A stretch of 64,000 nt of DNA, from assembly GCF_958298935.1 (NCBI RefSeq), contig NC_084943.1:6458001-6522000 (forward strand). The letters are read 5' to 3'. Positions 1 to 11,304 of this stretch are shown piece by piece (position 1 is the first letter of the stretch; the number at the start of each line of letters is the position of its first letter). The notes beneath the pieces were generated by a model, which searched no databases, had not been told where the DNA came from, and saw only the letters and a list, made by a program, of their open reading frames with translations. The position numbers and the translations under genes were made by a program. Source of the DNA: Phragmites australis (lineage: Eukaryota > Streptophyta > Magnoliopsida > Poales > Poaceae).

Positions 1-441
1 GCGCTTCACCAGGCGACGGCGGCGACGGCTGGGGGCCATGTTGGAAGACCTAATAGCCGCCCCCTGCCTAGCTGAATGGGCCCAAAGGCTAGATGGGCCT
101 CAGCCTAGGTTTCCTTGGCCCATTCGGCCTGCTAAACCAGCCTATTGACAATTTTACAGAACACACCCGGTGTTTTTGTTTAATTGCACTATAAAAATAT
201 AGTACCATAACTTAAAGAAGTGTAATGAAAAATGTGCATTCATCAAGGGGGGCATTTCTTTTTGGCTCTTTTGAGATCTTTGGCTCGTCTTAACCTCTCT
301 TCGACCTCTTGCAACTTTCCTTATGCCAAGTGAGATTTTTGTGCTCCTTCTTGAGTTTTTGGTCGCTTGGATGTACTTCACTTGTTTTATCCCAAATCTT
401 TGTGCTTTGAGGATTGTCAATGCACTCATAAAAGGGGAGAT
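1..441 (+). mobile_element. 3' internal tail of a SIRE-type copia element
   Basis: This non-coding sequence leads into a polypurine tract at 430-440 (four A, four G, then AGA) directly before a long LTR. That is the order expected at the 3' end of a plus-strand LTR retrotransposon, with the body of the element off the left edge. Short ORFs on both strands here match nothing I recognise. The SIRE assignment rests on the PPT and on the LTR that follows. Confidence 0.5.
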
Positions 442-2194
442 TGAGAAACCAAGTGAAGAAGTGTCTTGGTTTTCATGTGATGAGGCGTTGATAACAGTTG
501 ATTTGTCTTGAACTTGGTTAGCATGTGTTTATGGATGCTTGTTCTTGTTCATAACTAACTCGAGTTGGCGGTGTTGGGAATTGGCAAATTCTTCTTTGTT
601 CGCAGAAAAAATACACACACCGAAAGTTCTGGTGTGTTCTGGTGTTCACCGGAAGTTCCGGTTTGGGCAGTGCATACTTGCTGGACTATTTCTTGCAAAG
701 AGTAATTTTTTGGGCGAAATTAGAGATCAATGCACCAGAAGGTCTGGTGAGTGTGATGGCTACACCAGAGGGTATTACCAGAGCTTTTCTTGGAGAGAAG
801 AAATCTTTCAGAGAAAAATTTGAAATCTTCACACCGAAAGTTTCGGTGTATACACCGGAAGTTTTGGTGGCTAGTGCTTCAGGTTGAGAACAGTGCACAC
901 ATCGGATGTGCCGATGTTCACACTGGAACATCCAGTGTTCAGAAAACTGCTACGATGTGCTCTGAATTGAATTGGATTTTAATTGAAGATTTTGATATTG
1001 AGCTAACATAAGATGATTCGGAGATGGTTTGGAGAAACAAGTTTGCTTGTCTTATGGTGTGTAGGCGGTGGATGCAACTTGGTGATCGACGGTGGGTGAT
1101 CAGGGCCAAGTGGGGTGCTTGGTGCCAAACAATCAAGGAGGCCAGACAGAGTCAATGGTGATCCTAGCGGTACACGTGGAGGTCAAGCAAATTATGGAAG
1201 ATAGATGGAGACGGTGTCTTGACCAAGTCAAACGAAGGGGATGCCGGTGCAAGTGACAAGGCGGCCCAAGGGATCGGGACCAGGAGAGACTTGCCGGCGG
1301 TCAGGATCGCAAAACAGAGTACACACGTCAACATCAGAGTGCTTGCTTAAGGTGTAAGTAAAACGGCGAGTCACACTTTGAGAAATGTGCTAGGGTTTCA
1401 TGGTTTGGCCTCAAATCCGTGGGAGGTCGAGGGTTACATGGCATCATCACGAAGCTTGCGTCGAGGCGAAGCTAAGTCGTGAAGAAGCCGTCATAATTCG
1501 ATGGATGAAAAAAATAGACCAAAATACCTCGGTGGTAGGGAGGAGGCCATTGGAAGCTAGGGGTATTTTGGGAACAAAGAAACTTAAGGGCTAAGGCACC
1601 TCTCTAGGCATATAAATAGAGGGTAGAGTTATAGGAGAGCCTTGAGCTAGCCATTTGATAGGGTCGACCTCTGAGTTTAATGAAGTTTGTTTTCTTACAG
1701 GTGTTCTTGTTCATCTCCTTCTAGTCTCTCTCTATTGGTTCATTTGTTTTGGTTGCCGGTTTTACTTTTTCAATGGTGATTCTAGTTTTCGGTCTTGAGC
1801 TGAAATTTTTCCACCTTGGTAAGATATTCTTCTTGTTGCTAGAGGCATAAAATTCACATATACATGCATATGTGATGGGTCTTGAATTCTTCTCTTGCCT
1901 CTAGATCATCAACGTGTAGAGTTTCCATTGCCCGATGATATTCTTTGGTCTTGTTTCTTTTCAAAGTTGTGAGCTTTTGTGCACAAAGACATATGAAATA
2001 GTCTTGAATGGAATCAATGGTTCGTATTTCAACAGTGGAGTCATGGTGCACTGAATCTTTCTCTCTTGCGTTGTTTATGCTTCCGGTAGTGAGTTTTTGA
2101 GGTGCGTTGGGTGAACAAGGAGTAGACCATTTATTTCACAAGAAATTTTAAGGCGCTTATTCACACCCCTCTAGCCATCGTTCTCTGTCCTACA
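442..2194 (+). mobile_element. 3' LTR of SIRE/Maximus-type copia (LTR-E)
   Basis: The LTR is about 1.75 kb, begins TGAGAAACC right after the PPT and ends in TCCTACA. The last 60 bases contain the 'CTTATTCACACCCCTCTAG' signature typical of grass SIRE LTR ends. The U3 half (600-935) carries a series of short imperfect palindromes of the type CACCGGAAGTTCCGG. A TATA box lies at 1611-1618. The segment around 1436-1475 (ATGGCATCATCACGAAGCTTG) matches the opposite strand of the solo LTR at 48181-49896, so the two are related families. No primer-binding site follows the LTR, which fits a 3' LTR. Confidence 0.7.
1611..1618 (+). promoter_or_regulatory. TATA box of LTR-E
   Basis: TATAAATA lies about two thirds into the LTR, downstream of the palindrome array and upstream of a CT-rich leader. 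This is the usual place of the U3/R promoter in a long plant LTR. Confidence 0.6.
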
Positions 2195-2588
2195 AATTCA
2201 CTCAGTGTCCAAACAGAGTGTTTGACTATTCCAAACGGGGTGTTTGAATAGTCAAACATATTCGTTTCAACGAGCTCTACATACCTGCGGTCTTCGATCG
2301 TCCATCCGAGCTACAGATAAAAAGTCAAATTTTCTCCCTCTCTGAACTTTGCCCATTCAACACTTTATTTTCTTGATATTCGGGGTATTACAATAGTTCT
2401 GAATTCTCCTTTTACTAGCTAGGCTGGGGTGGTGAAGTCCCTACCGCTGATGTACCTACATGTTGCTAGTGCGATGCGTGCATACGCTGCTTAGGAAAGA
2501 GGGGCATCAGGAGGCACCACAAAACAGGGAGCAGCTCCTTGTCGCTGCAATTTGTTAATTAGTTGAGAATCAGTTCACTCATCAGTCT
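2195..2588 (-). repeat. Gypsy-like LTR scrap with a 12-bp inverted repeat
   Basis: Read on the minus strand, the block from about 2392 begins TGTAATACCCCGAATATC, which resembles the start of a Tekay/Del-type gypsy LTR. GTTTGACTATTC (2220-2231) and its exact reverse complement (2246-2257) form a hairpin with a 14-nt loop. The rest, up to the copia LTR at 2589, shows nothing else. It is a truncated fragment. Confidence 0.35.
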
Positions 2589-2843
2589 TGTTGGAACTTA
2601 GATTGAACACAATAAAGAATCCATCAAAAATAAGTTTGTTCTTCCAATTCCATTGATGTTCATATGCTTATATACAAGATGTAGGGGTGTACGTTAGGGA
2701 GACAACCCCTCCCTAACAGACGGGTGCATGACAACTGCCGGTTAGGCGATGATGAGATCAACCGCAACACTTCGTCATCTGTCCATTGATCAATTTGTCA
2801 TCTGTACATTGATCAATTCGTCATTTGTACATTGATCAATTAA
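2589..2843 (-). repeat. 3' LTR region of the decayed copia element
   Basis: On the minus strand the sequence ends GTTCCAACA at 2589 (LTR-type CA end) and lies beyond the RNase H end. The upstream LTR boundary is not certain; I place it near 2843 at a purine-rich stretch. It includes a three-copy tandem repeat. Confidence 0.45.
2773..2843. repeat. Three-copy 23-bp tandem repeat
   Basis: TCATCTGTACATTGATCAAT recurs three times in a row with small changes (TCATCTGTCC..., TCATCTGTAC..., TCATTTGTAC...). It lies in the putative U3 part of the copia LTR and each unit contains the palindrome TTGATCAA. Confidence 0.8.
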
Positions 2844-2997
2844 TAATTCCTCCAAAAATCATGTGGGAAAATATGAGAAGAAAAAGATTAATTGTAATAT
2901 TCCATTGAAATCCTCCTTGAAAACCCAGTGAGGAAAAAAACTAAGGAGAAAATAATATGGCATATATGCTTGCATTGATATTGTCTTATTAAAAACC

Positions 2998-3463
2998 TTA
3001 TATCAGAAGGGAAAATAAGTGCAATATATATGATTTGATGATCATAAACAAGTTATAAAGTAGGGATTGATTCCCCTTGAATCCCTTGAACGTTTCAATT
3101 CTCGAAGTCTTTGTTATGCCAATTCCATGAATACATTTCTGGAGTATTAAAGTGGGAAATGACTTAGTGAATAAATCTGTTAGATTTTCACATAACTTAA
3201 TTTGCAAGATATCTTGTTGCAATATGCTCTGTGATATTGCACTTTATATAACATGTATGCATTTGAGTAATACAAGCAGTATTATCTTGATAGATAATTG
3301 TAGGATATTCTAATGAATATATACCACATGATCCTGTATTATGATTAATTATTCTATGAAGCAATACACTCATGTAATGCTGCATATAATGTTCAGAATG
3401 ATCAGTGGAAGTAGCAACTAGAGTTTGCTTTTGATGACTCCCATCATAAGGCTGCACTACCAT
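2998..3463 (-). pseudogene. Copia pol C-terminus (RNase H) remnant
   Basis: Two overlapping minus-strand ORFs (3197-3463 and 2998-3222) together give the end of a copia RNase H domain. 'TIIYQDNTACITQM' (upstream) and 'ILQIKLCENLTDLFTKSFP' (downstream) correspond to the family's DN-x-A and 'DIFTK' end motifs. A frameshift separates them. Confidence 0.75.
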
Positions 3464-5419
3464 GTAGGAAAATGGAACCAGTCGGACAATACGTTAGCAT
3501 CGATATATCCTATATTGACCATGTCTTGATATTTTGATAGAATAAATCAAGATCCTTTGTAAATTATAGATTATATGAGGATATTCGATGAGCCAATCAT
3601 ATATCCTTTTGTTGGAACTATGTTATGTCTAGCAAATGACTCAGCTGCAAAGCAAAGTTGGGTTTGGGGCAATTTGAAAGATGTCTGACTACTCCAATCA
3701 TACTAGGATATGGAACTTCGGGTTCCGATATCACCTCATCATCACCTCTAGGTCTAAATGGATGTTTATCCATACCAAGGGATCGAATGACCATAGGTGC
3801 TTTAGATGGGATTCCTGATGAAATGTCCTCAAGTTATAGACTTAAGAAAATACTTGGTTTTATCCAAGTATTTTATCTCAAACTCTATCTTAAGATGATT
3901 GTTTGTCACTTCTATATCATGTGTAGAGAGATGATACAAAATCCAATGATGGATTTCATAATGAACACACATGGGCAATCATCATTTGAGTAAACCTTCA
4001 ATAAAAGGAACTCACACAGTTAGTTGTACCATATCTTGTTTAACTGATTTAAGTCATAGAATGACTTTTTATTTTTATACGATACATGTTGCGATTTTCT
4101 TTTTGACTCAGAATTTTTAGCCTGTCAAGGACTTTTTCATATAGATATCCAAATCTAGTGACCCATATGAGTATGCGGTCACTACATCAACTACATGGAT
4201 AAATCCATTCATACTGCCAAAATATTAGATATCAGAACTTAATTCCACATAGAACTTGAGAGTAACAAAAATCGATGCCGGGCCGATGCATGAACCCTTG
4301 TGCTACATGCCTCAGTTTGTATCTCATCACCTCATTTTTTCGAATGAATAGACCCATTTTGCTTCCAGTGGAAAGTCTTAATGAAGAGTAGGTATTATAG
4401 AGGTAAATGCCTGTCTTTTGTTAAGCGAGTGCAATTCTACGTCAATTACTTTCTTCTATTTGGTCCCGTCCGAGCGCTAGAGGCACTTTGCCATGACCAT
4501 GGACTAAGCCTGGATCCAGTTGAAGGTCTTTGGCACTTTTTGAGGAGAAATATAATGTCGACACATCGTAGTCTCTCTATTGTATGATTCAGCATAATCA
4601 ATATAGTTTATGGATATTTCATTAACCATTCTAACTCCTCGTGATTTCCCATAATAATGGAATTAGGTTGTTCCGATGTCCCAGAATATAAGTTTGTGTG
4701 CCCATTTGTGCTGGTCACTAGATGCAAATTATCCATTAGGTGTCTTTCAATAAGAGGTTAAACTTCATTTACTGATTTAGAAGATATCTTCATTTGCTTC
4801 TGCGGCAGCTTAAGAAGTATTATTTGTGCCCAAATTTCTTCCCCTCTTATTTTCATTTGAGATATGAGTGGTTTTATAAGGTACATCCACTCTTTTTGGT
4901 GCATTGACCATAGGGATTAGTGACACCCTTTTGACCAACAAATTCAATTGGTAAAGTTTTTGCAAAGTGTTGCAAATTTATAATTCTCCGGATTTTTTGT
5001 TCAGATTCTTTAGTATGTGGATCTAAGGACTGAAGGCATTCTTTGTGGTACCTATCTCCCACTAATACCAGAATAATTATTCTTATCAAAATATAATCAA
5101 CGTACCGAGTTGTATCTAAGTCTCTTGTTAGGAGTTTTGATGTATTATATCATTGACGGAAATTTATACCTGACTTAGATCCCCAATTCTTGTGGGGGCC
5201 ATAGATGCACGATGCGGTGATTATATCGATACGTAGAGAGCATAACCGAATTTTTTTTTGCAAATGGGAAATACTTAGTTGATTTCCACGTACTAACTAC
5301 AATGGGGAAGTTGTATGATATGTAGTTAGTCAGATTTGGATCGAATCTGTAGCATGTAATAATACATGATTCCAACAAGAGGTTGGTAAATTTTAATTAT
5401 GTTAGAAGTGGTCATGCAA
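3464..5419 (-). pseudogene. Decayed reverse transcriptase section of the copia element
   Basis: The stretch lies between the RNase H and integrase remnants and should contain the reverse transcriptase. Short in-frame pieces look like copia pol, but many stops and frameshifts prevent a continuous reading and I could not confirm the YVDD box. The plus-strand ORFs at 3658-3993 and 4381-4587 are most likely chance frames over this decayed pol. Confidence 0.5.
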
Positions 5420-5827
5420 TTAATTTAACTCTCTTGAAAAGATATTCAGCGAGACAATTTGAGTATGGACATAAGGTACATAATGCTCTATATTGATACC
5501 TAGAGCCATACAAGAGGTATTGAATGCCCATGAAGAAAACTTTATGGCATTATCCATTCGAATGGAGTTTATCCTGCGTCTAGGATATTTTTCTCTTATT
5601 TGGATAATTGGAGCAATTTGGACAATTGGAGCAATTAATTTGGTGCAAGCATGGTTTATCAGAGAGGATAGATACACATGCAACCATCTTGTAGATGTTT
5701 TGTGGAACATCGTAAAGTACCATAAATGGTCCAGATAATGGTTGAATAAGACCACATATTTTTTTTCTTGAAAGTGGTCAAAGAAAGTAAGTTTCTCATG
5801 TTTAATTTTAAGGTAAGAGGACCTCAA
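5420..5827 (-). pseudogene. Copia integrase core remnant
   Basis: The minus-strand ORF contains 'RRINSIRMDNAIKFSSWAF' followed by 'CMALGINIEHYVPYVHTQ'. These are the central Asp-containing strand and following helix of the DDE integrase core of copia elements. Upstream it has 'HACTKLIAPIVQIAPIIQI', a conserved helix with a small internal duplication (APIVQI/APIIQI). The catalytic Glu region is lost after 'VHTQ'. Confidence 0.75.
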
Positions 5828-6441
5828 AATTAATTCTCATATGTCACAAGAGGTGCGCACTTATGGCACAAGAAGGCTTCAATATTAATTTCCATATGGC
5901 ACTTATGGCACAAGAGGGCCAAAAAATTGATTATGGAATTTATTGCAACATTTTATGTTGTGACCAACATAATTGACAATAATTTTTTGTCTTCATCCCT
6001 AAACCAGGATGGCTAAGGCAAGTATGTCAAATCTTGAATTTATTAAGATGCAAAAATATTTATTGTATACACAACATGTGTTGCAAGATTGATGTATGTA
6101 CGATACAATCAAGATGACAAGGAAGAAATTTTCTCAAGCATTTGCTTGTTATATTTGTTGGATTTGGTGAGAAATAAATATCATCACCGTTCTCAGTTTG
6201 ACATATGAAAACCATCTAGACTGATGTCTTTATAACTGAGTAAGGTACGAGTCAAATTAGGACACAAGAGCGTATTCATAATCACTAAGTATGTACCTAT
6301 AGGGAGAAAAATTGTGGCTCAATCCAAATCCATAATTAATGTATCACGTCCAGCGATAGTCATAGCATTTCCATATTTCAAAGTATGGAAATATATTTGC
6401 TCCAAAAAATTGTATTAGTGGTATAGCTTCCTACTAAACAA

Positions 6442-6445
<4 letters not shown>

Positions 6446-6515
<70 letters not shown>
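6446..6515. repeat. (TA)n microsatellite
   Basis: About 35 uninterrupted TA units lie inside the decayed copia element. Its length is likely to vary between individuals. Confidence 0.98.
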
Positions 6516-6518
<3 letters not shown>

Positions 6519-6856
6519 ATAAAATTACATAGGAATTTAACTCATATACAAAATAGTGCTGATTTTCTTGAGTATCATGTCTAGAGAGACATTATTGTAT
6601 ATAGGGATATACAACATACAATACCATGTAGGATAATAGTAGGCATATGACATTTAGGGGGTGCTTAGGAGACTAATAGTGGTCTCCTAACATATCTTTG
6701 GAAATAAAGTCCACAAGCATGTCATCGACACTGAGGATATGATCTTCCTTCTGCCGGACCAAATCATTGTTCTCAATCAGAGGAATGGTTTAAGGACAGT
6801 CCACTAGCTGAGTGCTTTCTAGTTGTGCACTGAAGTGAGCTTCAATGTTATCCCCT

Positions 6857-7610
6857 TTAACTTGGTTGGCTTTCCAATAGATTTGAGATACAAATACACC
6901 CAAAGTTTGGAATCTGGTATTTGTATGTATGGTGAATCGTACATCCACAGTGTTGACAAACTGAAGAGTTGTCTATATTATCATTTCTGCTAAAATGATC
7001 ATTGCGCGCATTGTGCAATTCCACTTTTCCCGCATGTTGGAAAACCTTCACTTTCCCTTGTTGTTCCATTTATGGCCACAAAATTTGTATCCTGAGTGTT
7101 AATATGTACTTTAGGAAGGGGCACTGCACCCATTGGGTGAATTTGATGACAATATTACTGTTGCAATATCTGGAACGATGGATGGAAAGTGCAAAAAGTT
7201 TTCACAATCATCCGAAACTGTGATCACAGAATCTCAACATAGAGTGGATTTCATGAACTTGAGAGTTGTAATCTGCAATGGACTGAAAGTTCAGAAAGCG
7301 AAGGAAAGACCATTCGCATTGAGCTTCAGGTAGGATAACAAATTTCTGCTCATAACGCTCCTAGAGAGAGGTCCAAAGAGCAAGTGGATCGTTCTCCATT
7401 GGATTCTCATATTTGAGTTATAGAGAGAGGTCCAAAGTTGCATATTTGGAATACTTGGGAATAGGATCGACATTCTCTAATGGTGGAGTTATGGTGGTAA
7501 TATACTTCCCACCAGTCAAATGGAGTTTGACGTCTGTAGCCCAGGTTAAGTAATTGTTGCCATCCTATGCAAGTTTTGAAAAATCCATTTAGGAAATGTT
7601 AGCCATGTCC
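6857..7610 (-). pseudogene. Copia gag remnant
   Basis: On the minus strand the region from about 7600 reads like a gag N-terminus with 'DGNNYLTWATDVKLHLTGG', then 'TPPLENVDPIPKYSKYATLD'. At 6857-7069 'CQHCGCTIHHTY' is a damaged CCHC zinc knuckle. Several stops interrupt it. Confidence 0.65.
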
Positions 7611-7807
7611 CACATGAAATGGCATGTACTAATTTACTAAGAGGGTAAATTAAATAGCAAATATTTTAGATTAAAAATGCTAATTATAAAAAATGTCAAA
7701 AATGACAAGCGATGTAGAACTTGATATAGTACAGGCGATGAATCACTACTATAATGTCATCAGGTTTGGCCGGCCACCACGTGTCATCGGGTTTGGCCGG
7801 CCGCCTT

Positions 7808-7891
7808 CGTTGGCATCACCACGGGCCTATGGCTGGGCAGTCGGCACAGCGTTGGCATCACCGCCAGCCTATGGCCAGGCAGCCGGCACAG
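7808..7891. repeat. 42-bp imperfect tandem duplication
   Basis: CGTTGGCATCACC opens two adjacent 42-bp units (7808-7849 and 7850-7891), each ending in GGCACAG with a few substitutions between them. Confidence 0.85.
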
Positions 7892-8832
7892 GGCACCATC
7901 CTCAAGTGATGGAGTCACCACCGATCGTATGCCGGTCATGGCGGCCTGAGAGAAAGCATGTCACCAGGTCGCCTTTTCGAGGTTGGCTCAGGAAGGCCTC
8001 ACCATCGCTGAAATGTGCAGGAGGTCACCACTGCCAGGAGGGGCTAGTCGCCTTGAGGGCACACCACCATCGAGTCTTGCGGCATGCCCAGCCGCTGCCT
8101 AGAAGGCAAGCACCTCCGGATGAGCGGAGGGCGGGGACCACCAGACAAGCAGATGCCGCTAGATTCTTGGAGAGGTTAGCTATCATTGCAAGGAGAGAGG
8201 GCGCAGGCCGAGGGCCATCGTCGGGTTGCATCAAGCTTCACCGGCCAGAGGAGGGCCGGCACCAGCATCCAACGATGTGCGCTATCATGATTGGCAGCCA
8301 AGAGAGCTGGCATAGATGACGTGTTGCACCGGATCTGGGGGCCTCTGACACCGCTGAGTGACAATTTGGGCCGCTGGGTGCGACCGACCAAATGGATGCA
8401 GGGCTGGTGTGGGTGGTCGCCACTGCTGGCTACTTCCAGATCTGTGCTTAGTTGCGTGCCACAGAAGGGTGAAAGGAGCACCGCCAAAGGGGCCGCATCG
8501 TCGGAGGAAAGAGGGCAGATATTGCAATGACCATTGTGGACGTAGAGCACCGCTACTTAGAAGAGGCGTGTCATTGCTGCGATAGGAGAGATCCATGTGC
8601 ATGCTGCAGCCGTTGAGAGGGCAAGACGGCAGGGGTGACTATAGAGGCCGTCGTCGTGTGGTTGCAAGAAGAAAGTGTCGTACCATCTCAACATGAAGAA
8701 GACCCACCGCTGCCATCACAAGCACTATTGATGCCATGCCTTGAGGCCTCTATTCTTGCTCGGTTGTAGTTATTCCTCCTCATCAACAAATCTTCCATGT
8801 TATTCTCTTGGCTACTGTTGCTCGAATGGAGA

Positions 8833-8851
8833 GCAAACGTGGCTGATAACA
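8833..8851 (-). other. Putative tRNA-Met primer-binding site
   Basis: On the minus strand TGTTATCAGCC follows the LTR end GACA directly. It differs by one base from TGGTATCAG, the usual plant copia primer-binding site. Its presence next to an LTR that also follows a PPT is odd (see findings). Confidence 0.45.
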
Positions 8852-9042
8852 TGTCAATGCAAGTTTGAGACAGAGATATGATTTGTCGTGTATAGTACAA
8901 CAGCCTCCCTTCTCTATTTTTATTAGTGGCTCAAGATTAGATGGAAAGAATACAACAAATCAATACAAATCAATCATCCACGATTCCTACTGTAATAGGG
9001 ATGTATACCAAATATACAATGCACATTGTGCGTATCTTAACA
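8852..9042 (-). mobile_element. Short copia LTR (191 bp)
   Basis: On the minus strand the LTR begins TGTTAAGATACG directly after a polypurine tract (plus 9043-9052, TCCCCCCTCA) and ends GCATTGACA at 8852, giving TG...CA ends. Pol-end sequence lies on its 5' side. Confidence 0.65.
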
Positions 9043-9052
9043 TCCCCCCTCA

Positions 9053-9250
9053 ATCTCAACCGGCCACTGTGAAGTTGAGATTGCGTCAAAAAATTTGCAG
9101 CGTCAATTTCGTATCAAGCTTGATAAAGACATCCGCTACTTGATCACCAGATGATACAAACCGAACATCAAGTGCACCTAGCACAACTTTCTCACTAACA
9201 AAATGAAAATCCACCTCGATGTGTATAGTCCAGGTATGAAACACTGGGTT
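9053..9250 (-). pseudogene. Copia pol C-terminal fragment
   Basis: The minus strand reads 'VVLGALDVRFVSSGDQVADV' and then ends just before the PPT. This is the extreme C-terminus of copia RNase H (the 'SS.DQ.AD.F.K' signature), with 'IK' for the usual 'TK'. Only about 60 codons remain, and the fragment abuts MULE sequence on its upstream side. Confidence 0.75.
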
Positions 9251-9278
9251 TCGCATAGTTTATCGTATACTGGAACCT

Positions 9279-10196
9279 TTACTTAATAGCACGGATTATT
9301 GATCGTGTCTCATACCTTAGGTTGTCCATAATCTCCCCATACATAACATTAGCAATAAAGGCAGATGACAAGTTCCTGTGGGCGAACTCTATTTCCTCAA
9401 TGTGACAATTATGTTCCTTGACTATTGAACACTGCCAGTAGTCTACCCATTTCCCTCTGAATGCATGCACCCACCAAGGACATTAAGGCACCAAACACTT
9501 CACATCATACTCTCTTTTACTGGATTTAACAACCTTGAACTGCCTCCAAAGAGACAGCGATCAGAATTTAACTGCATCAATAACTGCCTCCTTTGTAGGG
9601 TACATAGCACCCTGAGACAACTCATTCTCATGGTACTGCCATGGTATTCGATCAGCCTCGCTAACCACCAGCTTTGAAAATTCATGATCTCTCCACTCTG
9701 CAGGCACTTGAGCATTACCCTCCTCGTTAGATGAATCCCCATCGGTAAGGCCTTCCTCCAACTCTTGATCCTCCAACTCCATTTCTTCAATGATGCTAGG
9801 GATATACTCCCCTTCATCAGCTACACCCATCGGTTGCATCTCTAGAATATCTCCAACATCTGTCATGGTCCCGACATTAACCTGGTCCGATTCATCTTCC
9901 ACTGCCTCACTTGGTCCAGCTACTGCTTCCACAGAGTTCACCTCCGTTTGATCTTTCAGGTACGCCTCAGCTAACAAAATCAGAGGTAGGCCACGTTCAC
10001 AAGATATATTTATATACTGCCTCCAAGTTGATGTGACTTTGATCGGAATAAGCTCCCCAAAATATCCATGACTAGCACGGCTGAGGACAGCTTTCAGCTT
10101 CAGCTCATGTTGCTGCGGATCCAGTTGGAAAAACCGCATGAGCCATTTGCATACATTCACAATGGTCCTCTCATTAGCTTTACTAAGACCCTTCAT
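9279..10196 (-). pseudogene. MULE (MuDR-type) transposase N-terminal remnant
   Basis: The minus-strand ORF 9561-10196 (211 aa from the Met at 10196) has an N-terminal globular part, a long acidic linker, then 'WRDHEFSKLVVSEADRIPW' and 'GAMYPTKEAVIDAV'. That order matches the N-terminal and MuDR DNA-binding domains of grass Mutator-like transposases. The frame then breaks, and the same protein resumes at 9470-9279 with 'VHAFRGKWVDYWQCSIVKEH' (boundary partly inferred) and 'IMDNLRYETRSIIRAI'. The DDE catalytic core and zinc knuckle are missing because copia sequence abuts at 9250. It is a truncated, frameshifted pseudogene. Confidence 0.75.
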
Positions 10197-10900
10197 GACA
10201 TGAAGAAATCCAGACAGATCTACACCGTTAGGACCGTGCCTAATTTCACCCTCACCATAATATATTTAAAAAAATAATTTATCTGCCATCCCTGAAAACA
10301 CCCGTAAATATAACAATATTTCTCAGTATCGGAGAAAAAAATTTACCAACACCGATTCATATATAACAATAGGTTTTCAATAATAGCCCTACCCAAATTT
10401 ACCTACAAATATTACTCTATACAATCTACATTTAATAGCTATTCTACCATATCGGAATTAATATTCACAGTATACTACCATTTTCTAAACGCTATATCCT
10501 AGGTTCGCCTATTATCATACAGTGATAGCTCCGATGTCAAACAATACAACCCTACAATTATTATTCTATAAGATCTACATATTCAAAACTAACATAGTAC
10601 AAATAATATTCTATATTTCACTGTTATCCTACCATGTCCTAAGTAAATTTGATAATTTTCTACTAAACATAGTATTTTCTAAACCCTAGGTCATACATGT
10701 CTAAAACTTATGTCATATACTACTACTGGACTAATTAATAACAATAAAAAGAAAAAAAGGACTTACCGAAAAGTGATCTTCAAATCCGCGGATCAAATAT
10801 AGTAGGACTTCGCCGGGCTCTCTTCCTCTCCTCTCCTCTCCTCTCCTCCCTCTTCAGAGTTTTTTCTTTTTTCTGAATAAAATATGATTTTTAGCTGTTT
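10197..10900 (-). other. 5' intron and leader of the MULE transposase gene
   Basis: The block is AT-rich and lies between the transposase ORF and its promoter. On the minus strand a donor-like site CGGTAAGTCC sits near 10765, after a leader containing a (CTCTC)n-type pyrimidine run (purine on minus) at 10825-10852. I infer a 5'-UTR exon of about 130 nt and a roughly 500-nt intron. There is nothing else coding. Confidence 0.45.
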
Positions 10901-10906
10901 TTAGCC

Positions 10907-10916
10907 CCTTTTATAG
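10907..10916 (-). promoter_or_regulatory. TATA box of the MULE transposase gene
   Basis: The minus strand reads CTATAAAAGG, a strong plant TATA box, with GC-rich sequence upstream and the A-rich leader downstream. It points toward the transposase ORF. Confidence 0.6.
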
Positions 10917-10919
10917 AGT

Positions 10920-11160
10920 AGGGTGGAGGGGTGGAGGCCGACGTGCGCGGGCAGGCAGCCCCCCTTACCACCCCCTGACAGGGCGGCAAGGAGCCGTACC
11001 CGCCCTCTCAGGGGTGGTAAGGAGCGGGCTTGGCCGAGTACCCCTTGCCACCCTCTAAGGGGGCGGTTAGGCCACCCGCCCTCGCTGCTAACCGCCCTCT
11101 TAGAGGGCCCTCTTAGAGGGCTGCAACCCTCTCAGGGGCTGCAGGCGCTTAGTTTTGTAA
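10920..11160. repeat. GC-rich MULE 5' region with AGAGGGCGGT-type repeats
   Basis: Repeated variants of 'CCCTCTNAGAGGG' and 'ACCGCCC/GGGCGGT' occur in both orientations (for example 11091-11125). They form a cluster of small inverted repeats directly upstream of the MULE TATA box. They could be transposase or transcription-factor binding repeats; that is inference. The rest, to about 11300, is A/T-rich without features. Confidence 0.55.
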
Positions 11161-11304
11161 TTTTTTTTATGAGAAATCTATTTATTTAAATTTTTAATAA
11201 AAAAATAAAAAAATAAAAAAACTCTACAAATCTCAGCCATGCTGCCCACATACCAATGGGCTTGCTCCAAGCGCTGGGCCAAGATTTTTTGAGCGATTTA
11301 TTGA

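Larger units (their letters stand above)
2589..7610 (-). mobile_element. Decayed minus-strand Ty1-copia retrotransposon
   Basis: Reading from the right: gag start near 7600, a degenerate zinc knuckle near 6950, integrase near 5500-5750, RNase H near 3000-3460, then a 3' LTR ending at 2589. This gag-integrase-RNase H order on one strand is diagnostic of Ty1-copia. The reading frame is broken by many stops and frameshifts, and a TA microsatellite interrupts it. No matching 5' LTR is visible to the right, so the element is 5'-truncated and inactive. Confidence 0.75.
7611..8851. repeat. GC-rich repetitive stretch, no supported gene
   Basis: GC content rises sharply relative to both sides from about 7760 to 8690. 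ORFs are open on both strands here, but none resembles a known protein and I do not call a gene. The stretch holds short direct repeats: 'GGTTTGGCCGGCC' at about 7765 and 7790, and a 42-bp tandem repeat at 7808-7891. The end next to the LTR at 8852 looks like the start of copia internal sequence read on the minus strand, so the block may be the interior of that element. Confidence 0.5.

Noticed and set aside
7693..8319. 208-aa plus-strand ORF in GC-rich DNA
   Set aside because: Contains the 42-bp tandem repeat, has no recognisable domain, and lies in sequence that looks like retroelement interior on the other strand.
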